Origin: Strigamia acuminata
Taxonomy: Eukaryota > Arthropoda > Chilopoda > Geophilomorpha > Linotaeniidae
Length of the DNA: 64,000 nucleotides
Direction of reading: 5' to 3'
NCBI GenBank assembly: GCA_949358305.1
Contig: OX442314.1
Coordinates: forward strand, 21,941,060-22,005,059
Below are positions 22,281 through 32,830 of this stretch, one piece after another. A model generated the notes under the pieces. It did no database searches, had not been told where the DNA came from, and worked only from the letters and a program-made list of their open reading frames with translations. The position numbers and the translations under genes are program-made. Each line of letters opens with the position of its first letter. Within the stretch, counting starts at the first letter, position 1.

Positions 22281-23068
22281 TGAAATAAACAGATGTCCAA
22301 CCATGTCCATTGAATTCTGAACAGGGTCCAATCATTAATTCTGCTGTCCATTGATTTTGGGGGGCTGGCACTGGATTTTCAATCGGCCATATTTAAAAAT
22401 CTAAGCGAGTCCAATTGAAATAAACAACTGTCCAATCATGTCCATTGAATTCTGCATAAAGTCCAATCATTAATTCTGCTGTCCATTGATTTTGGGGGGC
22501 TGGCACTGGATTTTCAATCGGCCATATTTAAAAATCTAAGCGAGTCCAATCGAAATAAACAACTGTCCAATCATGTCCATTGAATTCTGCATAAAGTCCA
22601 ATCATTAATTCTGCTGTCCATTGATTTTGGGGGGCTGGCACTGGATTTTCAATCGGCCATATTTAAAAATCTAAGCGAGTCCAATCAAAATAAACAACTG
22701 TCCAATCATGTCCATTGAATTCTGAACAGGGTCCAATCATTAATTATGCTGTCCATTGATTTTTGGGGGCTGGCACTGGATTTTCAATCGGCCATATTTA
22801 AAAATCTAAGCGAGTCCAATCGAAATAAACAACTGTCCAATCATGTCCATTGAATTCTGCATAAAGTCCAATCATTAATTCTGCTGTCCATTGATTTTGG
22901 GGGGCTGGCATCAAGTTGGCCCCCCAAGTTAAAAGTCGAAAAAGTGATAAGAATGAAGCGAGTCCAATCAAAATAAAGAGATGTCCAATGTTGTCCATTG
23001 AAAGGGCTATCTAGTCCAATAATTTTTTTTGATTGGACTTATACTTGGGGGGCCAACTTAACAAAGGT
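22281..23068. repeat. Right arm of the foldback element (about 5 x 135 bp)
   Basis: Inverted relative to the left arm. Units share ttgattttggggggctggcac...aaaatctaagcgagtcc, with small differences: gaacaggg instead of gcataaag in two units, and gaaat/aaaat variants. These differences show partial homogenisation. Confidence 0.9.
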
Positions 23069-23150
23069 CTTTTAATCCCCTCATCAAAAGGAACTTGAAT
23101 AAAAATAAAGAAATAAAACTTTTTTAATATAGATTTTTTCACAAAAATTA

Positions 23151-23627
23151 TGTGAAAATTGAACTCAAAATGCTTGACTAAATAAATTTTGAAATAAATT
23201 TTGAAACTGAAGAATTGGGTGAAAATTGGTCATTTTAGAGTAATTGAAAACCATCACCCAAGTGGTCATGAAAATTCTGTTTATCTTTTTACAAAAAATT
23301 ATTTTGGGCTCCACACATAAACAGATCAGGAGATTTTGAACTTACTAAAAAAAAATTTAGGACCAATTTTACGGTAAGTTAGCATGTTTTTACTTTTAGC
23401 ATGCAAATGTGTAGGGAAACAGTGGCGCCATCTATTTCCTAGTTGTCGTGAACTACAATACTTTATTTTTTTTAAAATTTACGCAGTTGTGGATTACACA
23501 CTCCTGCAGTCTCCTTGTCAGCACATACTAAACAATGTTATGTTGTGAGTGCCTACAATAAAGAATGACACCTGCAACATTTATCCTCAAGAATGTGACG
23601 TGATAGGTGAAACACTTAACAACAACC
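23151..23627. other. Spacer plus start of duplicated block D2 (second copy)
   Basis: 23151-23452 shows nothing recognisable. From about 23453 the sequence matches 14176-14345 upstream of lipase copy B. Confidence 0.6.
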
Positions 23628-24032
23628 GTATTACCCCGCCTATTGCTGCATGCCGTTGGGCATGGGTACATCACAGTTTTGAAATCGCGCATAAAAAATC
23701 TATACCGGCATGCCGGTATAAGTGAAAAAATTGATTTTTTGTTTTTTTTGTTTAAAAGAGCCCAGATGATAAATTATGTTAAAATTTGGGCCTGAAATTT
23801 AAGTTTTCTTGATATTCTGAAGATTACTTCTAAATTTTGTGGAACCTTTATAGAAATTTCGGCCAATTTCCTACATTTTGGACATCTAAATATGCGTTTT
23901 AAGCATGTTTTGTGCTCAAAATTAAAAAAAAATTCGGACTCACTTACACCGGCATGCCGTTAAAAACGGGGTTTATCGGCATGCCGGTAATACTCGCACT
24001 ACACCGGCATGTGGCAATAAGCGGGGTAATAC
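23628..24032. mobile_element. 405-bp MITE with GGCATGCC palindromes
   Basis: Inverted ends gtattaccccgcctattgc and gcaataagcggggtaatac. The paralogous site upstream of lipase B (about 14350) lacks it. Inside are repeated palindromic motifs around ccggcatgccgg at about 23706, 23947, 23978 and 24003. No coding capacity. Confidence 0.85.
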
Positions 24033-24374
24033 AGAGTAGCTCTACAATCTACAATCTTCTCGGCTGTCATACTAGCCGTGTTTTTACAGCTGTGCTGTTT
24101 TAAATTCTTAATTACTTTTTTTATTACCAATTGCATAAATACAGATGGTGATAGTAGCTAGCAGCTATTAAATAAATCGCAATCTGAAAAAGATTGAAAA
24201 CATACGATATTTTATCATTGTATTACATCCTTCCGTTGCTTTAGAATCAATCCTAGGCCCAGTTAGCTCAGGTAAACATTTAATTTTCGCTCCTTTTCAA
24301 CTCTAGCTAAAATTAACATTGTTTATCATTAACTAAATCTTAACAGAATTAGCTAGTTTATAAAAATAACTAAC

Positions 24375-26301
24375 ATGCTGAATATTGGTATCTACAATAC
24401 TAAATATTTGTTAATTGGGTTATTTATCCAACATTTACATGGCGATTTACCAAACCAGTTATCATGTGAAACAACAAACATTTTGAATAAAACAAATCCC
24501 GAATTTGACTTTAAAACGGTAAGTTTGTTTCGCATATGCGCAATGATGATTATACCGCAACGATTAAAATTTCAGGTTGATTTTATTAAATTCTATAATT
24601 TCTCATACGAAGAACACACTGTGACTACCCAAGATGGATATTTGATAAAAATACAACGTGTAATTAAAAAAAACATTTCCTCCATCCCAAAATATCCAGT
24701 ACTACTCATGCATGGAATACTCGGTTCATCACTGATGTGGGTGGATAATTGCGAGGCCAGTTTAGGTAATCAAATTCTCACAATTTATAAAATTTTTTAA
24801 ATTCTACTTGTTACAGCTTACCGGTAATTAATACAAATTCCAGCATTTATATTAGCCAATCACGGCTACGATGTGTGGCTAGGAAACATACGAGGAAATC
24901 CTTACGGCAAAGAACATTTGAATATAAAATATAAGTCAAAACTATTTTGGGATTTCAGGTAAATCAGGCAAGAAAGTACAAATTCCTAAACTTGCTCGCT
25001 TGCTACACTAGTACTGCTAAAATGATGAATCAAACCTGTAAGTTTTGTGCAGGTTTTAAGAGTTATTTTACCCTACAGTTTTACCGAAAATGGTATGCAC
25101 GATGCTTCATCCATAATCGACTTGATACTTAAAAAAACAGGCTTCCACCAGTTGCACTACATTAGCCATAGCATGGGAGCGACAATGATGTTCGTGCTTT
25201 TATCCTCAAAACCAGAATACAATCTTAAGATTAACAGCTTTACGGCCCTCGCACCCGTAGTTTATATGGACAATATTAATCCCAGCCTACGAGCTCTATT
25301 CGATAAATTCAGTGTCTTCAAAGTAAGTAATAAAATTTAAATTCATTTATCTTGAATACAACATTTAAGTATGTTCACAGAGCCTTTTAACAATGTTTCA
25401 TCAGTACGCGCTCATTCCGAATCCGGCAATAATTTCTCTACTCGGTGAGTTCTGTCCATTAGGAAAAAATAAATGTGACAACCCCATCTCTCTGTTGACT
25501 GGTAACAACACGTCATTACTAAATAAGGTTAGTCTGTGAGCAACATTGTATTTATTTTGTGAGTGGCTGGACGCACTCACAAGATTAAACAAATGACGTT
25601 CCCAATTCCTGAGATTATTTCACTTCTTTCCATAAGTCACTTATGAATTAAACGCATTAATTTGACTATCGAATGCACAATGGTATTTGTAGTCTAAAAT
25701 ATATATTTTATGGAGCAAAATCAAATGTTTCTTTGAGTCCTTGTTAAAAATTTATTCAAAGTTTTCTTCCAGGTAAGAATACCATTGTACGTCTCTCACG
25801 TATCAGCTGCCATATCATTAAACACATTGTCCCACTTTTCTCAAGTAAATCAATTGTAGTTTGTTTGTTTTCTTTACCATTTACATCTCTTTTCTTTTTT
25901 AACTTAAGATTCATAAAACCCATAATTTTTCCAACTACGACTATGGATCTTCGGAAATTAATATACAACATTACAACAGCGTAATATAAATCTAATAATT
26001 TTTTTTCAAATTTTATTTAAATTATATAAAATCAAAACTGCAGACTTATCCGCCATTATTCGATTTGAGCAAAATATCAACTCCTGTTGCCGTATTCTGG
26101 TCTGAAGGCGATTACTTTGCAGACAGCCGCGACGTGGCGCGACTCGCACATCAATTACCAAATGTTGTTTTAAATTATGAAATTCCTTTCAAAAATTTCT
26201 CACACTCCGATTTTTTGTGGGCAGTGAATGCCAGCGAATTATTATATAACAAAATGATTCAAACTATAGATTCGTTTGAAACACCTCAAAACGATGTATA
26301 A
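24375..26301 (+). CDS. Acid lipase copy C, nucleophile elbow altered
   Basis: Eight exons with lengths identical to copy B: 24375-24518, 24576-24765, 24844-24958, 25079-25322, 25381-25527, 25773-25844, 25909-25980, 26044-26301, joining to 413 residues. Signal peptide, HGILGSS, NYDYG, SEGDYF and the catalytic His (NFSHSDF) are present. The catalytic serine is kept, but the conserved first glycine of GxSxG is serine (ISHSMGA, versus IGHSMGA in copy B). That could weaken or change activity. It lies about 215 bp upstream of the mitochondrial P450 in the same orientation, which marks it as the ancestral-side copy of the tandem duplication. Confidence 0.9.
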
Positions 26302-26516
26302 AATGAATGAATAAATTAAAATATATATTCAAATTAGCGCCACATGACCTCTAATCTCATTACGTCACAACCATTCAACCAATCCGATAAGAAATAAATA
26401 AATTAACTTATCAGTTGAGCACTTTGCAGGAGCTGTGATTTCCTACCATTCTATCGCTTCCAATGGCCCAGTAAACATCATCTTAAATTCATTCAAGCAC
26501 TCGTCAACTTATCGAC

Positions 26517-28511
26517 ATGCATCGTATAACTCGCCTTAGTGTTTTGGCTAACTGTCGACATGTAAAACCAGTGACAACTCAAACGCAACTTGCCAATGCC
26601 AAACCATTCGAATCCTTGCCTGGTATCACATCAACATGGGATATGATAGTATCGGCATTTAATTATCTTCCAGTCGTAGGTAAGCTAACAAAATTCGAAA
26701 AACGTGTGCATTAACACGTTAAAAAATGTCGTTAAAGTTGTAAATTCAAACCAAACAGGTTGCATGACCTGTTAAAATCGAAACTATGTTAATTTGCTAA
26801 TTTGAATGTTTCATATTAAACTTGTGTGTGCTAATCCCATAGGAAAATACAATATGAACGAACTTCGACTAACCGATATGCACATGGAAGCGTACGAGGC
26901 TTATGGCAAAATGTATCGAGCGAATATTTTGGGAGGAATGAAATTTGTAATGGTCATCGACCCGGACGAAATCCGCAGAGCCTTTCAACATGACGGAAAA
27001 TTTCCGAAAAGAAGAATGCTAGACATAGTCAAAGTCTACCGAAACCACAACAAAAGTCTGTATTCATCTGGCGGGATATTAGTCGAGTAAGTAAAAATTA
27101 GACAACAAATTATTGGTTTTTACCTTTTTTTAAATTTTAATTACAACCAGAAACGGAGAGAAATGGTACAACACGCGAGTCAAAGTCCAGCAACCCATGT
27201 TGAAACCTCAAATAGTAGACACTTACATACCAAAAATGTCTAACGTGTCCGAAGACTTTGTGGCGCGCATGAAATACTTGCGAGACCAAAACGGAGAAGT
27301 CCCGAACTACCTGAACGAACTGTACAAATGGGCTTTAGAATGTAAGTACGAGCGGAATATCTAAACATTTAACTAGTTTTCCTAATTTTCCTAACTTCAG
27401 CGATTGGTTTAATAACCTTCAACACTCGTCTCGGGTGCTTGGAAGCAAATTTGACCGCCCATTCCGATCCTCAACGAATGATAACAACCGTCAGCAATAT
27501 GTTCCAAGTCGCCGGTGCAACCGAAATCGGCCCGAAGTTATGGCTGTGGTATCCAACATGGACGAAAAACTACAGGAAAATGGAAAAAAACGCAGATACC
27601 ATCTACAATATCACCACCAAGTACATCGAACAAACAAAACAAGAGTTAAAAGACAAACCGGTCAATCAGGGAGTCGATGTTGGAATCCTCGAAACGATTT
27701 TACAGCAAGATATCGAAAAGCCTGAAATAATCGCCTTCATGTGTGATTTATTAGCAGCAGGAATTGACACTGTAAAGGACCCTGTCTAAAAAAAAAATTA
27801 CTTCTAAATATTAATAATTCTGAATTTTTCCAGACCTCGCATTCCACTGGCGCACTACTTTACCTCCTAGCACGAAACCAGGATAAACAAGAGATATTAC
27901 ACAAGGAAATTATAACTGCTCTAAAAAAACACAACAATACAATCACGAGAGAAGTTTTGGAGGAAATGCCATACTTAAAAGGCTGCATTCAAGAAAGTAT
28001 GAGACTTATGCCCGTAGTTGAAGGCACGCAACGTTTTTTCGACCAGGATATTGTCTTAGGTGGATACCGAATTCCCGCTGGTGTAAGAATTTTAATTTAA
28101 TGTTAAAAACAAGAAAAATATTATAAATTCTATTATATTAGGTATATGTTGTGCTGTTAGCGGGAATAACTGGAAAATTACCCCAATATTTCGAAGAGCC
28201 TAAACAGTTTAAGCCAGAAAGATGGCTGCCTGGAGCCAAAAAACCTCATCCGTTCGCGTACATGCCGTTCGGTTCTGGGCCTCGATCGTGTATTGGAAGA
28301 AGACTTGCTTACCAAGAAATGCAGTTACTATTAATTAAGGTATCGTGATTTTATTTTTTCTATAGTGTACGTAGTTATTAACGGTTATTTCTGAATTAAG
28401 GTTCTAGTCAACTTTAAAATCGAATACCATCACGAGGATGTTGGAATGATATTTAGATTTGTCAACATGCCTGATAAACCGTTGAGATTCAAATTTGTGG
28501 ACCGGAAGTAA
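26517..28511 (+). CDS. Mitochondrial-clan cytochrome P450 (CYP12/CYP334-like)
   Basis: Seven exons: 26517-26679, 26843-27086, 27151-27341, 27401-27771, 27834-28082, 28142-28339, 28401-28511, joining in frame to 508 residues. The N-terminus is basic and serine/threonine-rich (MHRITRLSVLANCRHVK), as in mitochondrial import signals, rather than a membrane anchor. The I-helix reads AAGIDTTSHS, the ExxR is in CIQESMRL and the haem ligand is in FGSGPRSCIGRR. The Arg pair after the Cys is typical of mitochondrial P450s that use adrenodoxin. Insect members include ecdysteroid-pathway enzymes and fast-evolving detoxification families. The tandem-duplicated setting and overall feel suggest the latter, but the CYP family cannot be fixed by eye. 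An AATAAA lies near 28604. Confidence 0.88.
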
Positions 28512-29170
28512 CGTGGATAAAACTCAAATTTACGTTGTATTATATTGTATTTTGTATCGGATTCTTGTAAATTGTTTAAATTTTGTTAACTACCGTAAAT
28601 AAATTATCCTAATTCAATCGTTAATTCATGGTAATTAATTACAAATCAAAATCTCTTACCATTGTTGACCTTGCTGCTTTTCATTGCTCATCGTCGCCAT
28701 CTTCCGTAGAAACAAACGTATCGCGCGGAATTAACGTCAGTCTTTAACCGATCCCGCCAAAAGTCTTTCATACAATGCGCCATCAACAAATATTGTCACG
28801 TTTCCATTTTGATGCTAGTTCATTCACAAAACATTTTGGATGATGAAAATTTTCCTTCGTTGTAACCTTCTGTCCTACATCGAAACAAGCGGCCATGTAC
28901 GTCATGAAGGTAGGTGGGTCACGTGATACAGTTGCTATGGCAACGATAAGAGACCTAAGCCTCGTATTTTCTCCAGTTTGCGATATTGTGCGAGGTAATG
29001 GATTTTTTAAAATATGAATAAATAAAAGACAGGGAAATTGAATTTTGTTTTTATTTGGTTTCATTAAGATGGGTTTTGCCACTACAATAATTAAATACAT
29101 TACGTGCTCTACCTAATTAGTAAATGTGATTATTCTCAAAATAAACAAATTATAACTCTTATTTTTAAAT
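28512..29170. other. Intergenic between the convergent P450 and beta-COP genes
   Basis: It holds the P450 3' UTR and the beta-COP 3' end. An odd feature is a GC-richer patch (28660-28960) with promoter-like motifs, including CACGTG and an X-box. Confidence 0.4.
28931..28944. promoter_or_regulatory. RFX X-box-like palindrome
   Basis: gttgctatggcaac is a near-perfect inverted repeat that matches the X-box form (GTTRCC-AT-GGYAAC type) bound by RFX factors, which control ciliary genes in animals. A CACGTG lies 10 nt upstream. No ciliary gene is evident next to it. Confidence 0.4.
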
Positions 29171-32100
29171 TCAAGCGCCCGCTTTCAAACCAGCCTTTTG
29201 AATAGAGCTGATTTTATCCCCCAAACTTAAAGCCATTCCTTGGCTTTTGGCTCGGATGCGGATGTGGCCTGCAATTGAACCACCTACTGTTGGTTTTTCA
29301 ATGCTTAAATTGGCAAGTGCGTCTTCACCAAAAATAGATCGTGCGTACAAATTGGCAGCCATAAAACCGCAATCACCGTTAAGGGCCTAGAAAATTAATA
29401 AAAATAAAATAAAAGTTCATATTTTTCAACAACAAATTTACCTTGTCAGGAGTCAAACATTTCATATTAGTACATTTGATTAAATGAACCAAATAATCCT
29501 GCAGATCACTCATATTAGTGTGAACAGCAACCTAGAAAAAAAAATTAAGAAATTAAATAATTAAATAAAACTGAACTATTCGAACGTTTTTTAAATTTTT
29601 TTATTTTATTGTTTTAACCTTATTTTCCCATTCAAACTCGGCCCACATTTGTCTAAACTCAGTGTCAGTACACGAGGCTGGCACAATATAATCCATAATG
29701 TCGATATGAATATCGTTTAACACGACAACATTGCGATCGCTGGTGGATCCGCTCACATCGTACACGATATTTCCAAAAATTATCCCGTTCTCAGTCGACG
29801 CAACTTTCACATTCGCCTTAATGTTGCAAAAATCGTGCGGACCCAACATAATGGGAGTCGGTTTTTCAACAAGTTTCAAATCACCTATAAAAACCAAAAA
29901 CAAACAAAAAATTAATAATTTAGAAAACTTAAAAATAAAATTCAAATTACCAAGCGTGGCCAACTCGAGAGTGCAATTCTGCAAAGTATCTCCAGTTTGA
30001 TTCACAATCAAAACATCCAAAACAATGTCGTATTGATTGACATGAACGTACGCTTCGGCATAAACAGGATCGGAAAACCCCGTCAACTGACTAACTTTAT
30101 TCAACTTGGTCGCGGTTGGATCGTACGACTCTTTCTTCCCAAGCCCCACGGCTTGTGACAAGCTCAAATCAAACATATTCTAAAAATAAAAACAAATATT
30201 AAAAATCTTTCCAAACATTTAAACAATTTAATAATTCATTTCGCACCTCGGTTCCCCCAACATCGGTTTTCGTCGCGAGTTGAATAAACTGAACAGGGTC
30301 ATCAGCTTGCACAGAAACGCCCTTTTTCTCCTTCGCTTTATTATTTCGCTCCTCCTCGGCCACTTTAACTTCCAACATGACGCTCAACGACCGTCGACAT
30401 TCGTTATTAAACACATCGACCATCAGCGGCGAACGATCGGACAAAACCTTAAGACAAAACGCAATTCGATCCACATCATCATCCGTTATATTCTAAAGAT
30501 TTAAAAACAAATTAAATCAAATCAAATCAAATCAAATCTCCAATTTTCCTTACTTTCAACGCCAAACCCGATTTTCCCAAATGAATAATAGTCGCCATTA
30601 TCAACATCGACTCCGCCACAATCGAATTCTGTTTGCGCTCATCTTTAACCAACGACACGTAACGCAACGCCAATTTGGTCAAAGTGGTGGCCAAAGCTGC
30701 CCCGACGAAGAAATCGCCACTCAACAAATACGCTCTGAACGGCGGCTTTTCGTCCTGCTTTTTAGTCGTTGCAATCGTGCTAAAAGCCGACTGAGTCGCA
30801 TATGTGCCGTCTGCGGTCACCAACTTTGCAACGCTTTGTTGAAAGTTGTCGTCTTTTTCGTCCTTCTCTCCGGCCATTCGCTGCAACTCATCATCAACCA
30901 ACGGTACATCGCCGAGCGACTGTCGAATTTGTGTCATAACGTTCTGGATGTCGTCCACGCTGTTGGCGTATTCTCCCAAGATCCATAACGCCGCGCGATG
31001 AATTTTCACCGCTTTAATGCTCGAAAAGACTTCCAATAACTTGTTGATGATGATCGGACGAAGTTGTTCGAATCGCTGAATTGCTTCGCGAACGAAGACC
31101 AAAACATCGGCCGCTGCCAATTCGTTGTTATCGCTGAGAAATTCCATCAACTAAATTTAAAAAAAAAAAATATTTTCTTAAGTTTTTTTTCTGTACAATA
31201 TCTTACGAGTGTCGAACAATACTAACGAGTGGTATGACTGTAGTAGAGACGTCGGGAAATTTAACGCAACACGAATGCAAAGTTCGCACGAGCAATTGCC
31301 TGTATTTGCCCGTATCTTCGTGCTCGACGGTGTTGTGAGTTTTCGACACTTCTTTCTTAAGAACCAAGACCATTTCTTCCATATTTCTCGAAGAAACGAG
31401 GTCGAGCGATAAGTTCAACGTTTTACGCCTGACTTCCAAGTCTGGTGCCGACAAGACGCGTAGAATATCCATAACAAGATCCTAAAAACGACATTTTACG
31501 TTCAATTAATTAGTTAATGCGGTCGATGGCAATTATTTACGAAGATTAATCACCTGTAAAACCCTTTCATGTTGAGGAGATTCCTTCAGTGCAATAAGAC
31601 GGTCCAGCACGATCAGTTTAACGTTGTTGTCGCTTTCTTTCACTATCAGCTCGATGTAGCAACTCGCGGCTGCTTTGATTGCGGTTGGCGCACTGGATAA
31701 AGTCACCAATGTCCCCGCAGCTTCGTAACGCACAGCTGGGCTTGACGAATTTAGTAAATTGTAGATACAGCGAATGAAGCGGGAACGCTCGGTCGGATTC
31801 GCGTGACAAACCTTTAGAATTTTCAAATTAAATAAATGTTTTAAATGCAAAAATTGTCGTTTTTGGAGAAAAAATGTTAAAATATCTCACTTTGTAAATA
31901 AGCTCGACAATAACTAGTTGCAGAATGTCCCCGAACATGTGTACTTGATCGATACAACTGCTCAGATAATTAAGCGCTCGTTCCTGAAATTGAAAACAAT
32001 TTAAGTCGCCATTTTAGATGTACGTAAATCAGTTTGATTTACCTGATCAGCATGAATCAGCATCATAAAAGCATTTCGTTTGCATGACATATCTTGTTCT

Positions 32101-32770
32101 CCCTCTAAAAAATTGGCTATCAATTCCGGTGCGTCAGGGATGAGAAATTCAAAATTTCTAATAACAAAAAAAAATATTAACAAACAAAACAATTATTTAG
32201 AGTAAAAAAAATAAATTCACCGATAAATTGTGTAAATAGCCAACACAGCATTGCGACGGACATACGAATGCCGATGTTCAAGGCAAACTCGAATTGCAGG
32301 CATAAGCGGTTCCAGCAATTCAGCTTCCTTCAATTTACACAGAAAACGAAGAGTGGAACCACGAATAAACTCATTTGGGTGTTGCAAATCCTGTATAACA
32401 ATATTTTTTCACTTTAATTATTAACGGACAACCAATTATATAATACTACCTTTCTGTAGGCGTCGCATACTAAAATCATTTCTTGTAATAACTTGCCATC
32501 CGTGGTCGTTTTGGGTACGATTTCCCAAAAGACAAGCAGCAATTTCTTAATTGTGTGATCTTGCAATGGCAGAACAAATCTTATGATCGTCATTAGAAGT
32601 CCCGGCATTTTTTCGCCGTTTAGGATCAAGTAGATAGTCTTCTTAAGAGCGTCGATTTTGGTTTTAATATCTCCTTTTTCTAAATCTTGTTTCAAATGAA
32701 CTTCTGTCGGTGGTTCCGAGTCCATCGGGACGTTGATTAGGGTGTAACATGGCTGATCTGTTACAGACAT
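29171..32770 (-). CDS. betaCOP: Coatomer subunit beta (beta-COP)
   Basis: Twelve exons on the minus strand: 32770-32450, 32390-32221, 32157-32043, 31983-31891, 31811-31554, 31481-31227, 31150-30554, 30492-30247, 30179-29951, 29884-29619, 29531-29442, 29386-29171. They join to 951 residues, about the length of animal beta-COP. Highly conserved segments read clearly: [14 protein letters not shown] at the start, [28 protein letters not shown], the HEAT-repeat region with [30 protein letters not shown], and the C-terminal appendage with [16 protein letters not shown] and [15 protein letters not shown]. It forms the COPI coat with the other coatomer subunits on Arf1-GTP membranes for Golgi-to-ER transport. 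A 5' UTR intron of about 60 nt (roughly 32772-32830) seems to precede the ATG. Confidence 0.97.
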
Positions 32771-32830
32771 CCTGAAAGAAATGTGGATTTAAAGATGATC
32801 GAAAAGCATTTTGAGATCGTATTTTATACC

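Larger units (their letters stand above)
18239..23068. mobile_element. Foldback-type DNA transposon with an internal gene
   Basis: A 4830-bp element with long inverted arms that start acctttgttaagttggcccc. It is flanked by the 9-bp direct repeat CTTTTAATC (18230-18238 and 23069-23077). The arms hold tandem 135-bp units: three on the left (starting about 18401, 18536, 18671) and five on the right (about 22361, 22496, 22631, 22766, 22901). Unequal repeat numbers in the arms are typical of foldback elements. Nine-base target duplications and this build fit the FB/Phantom branch of Mutator-like elements, but no recognisable DDE transposase was found inside. The interior carries a 4-exon minus-strand gene. 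The insertion splits duplicated block D1. Confidence 0.85.

Noticed and set aside
28650-28700. Possible minus-strand first exon MATMSNEKQQ with a GTAAGA donor
   Set aside because: No following exon could be found on the minus strand within the window; kept only as part of a finding.
30581-30988. 135-codon plus-strand frame
   Set aside because: Antisense of beta-COP exon 7.
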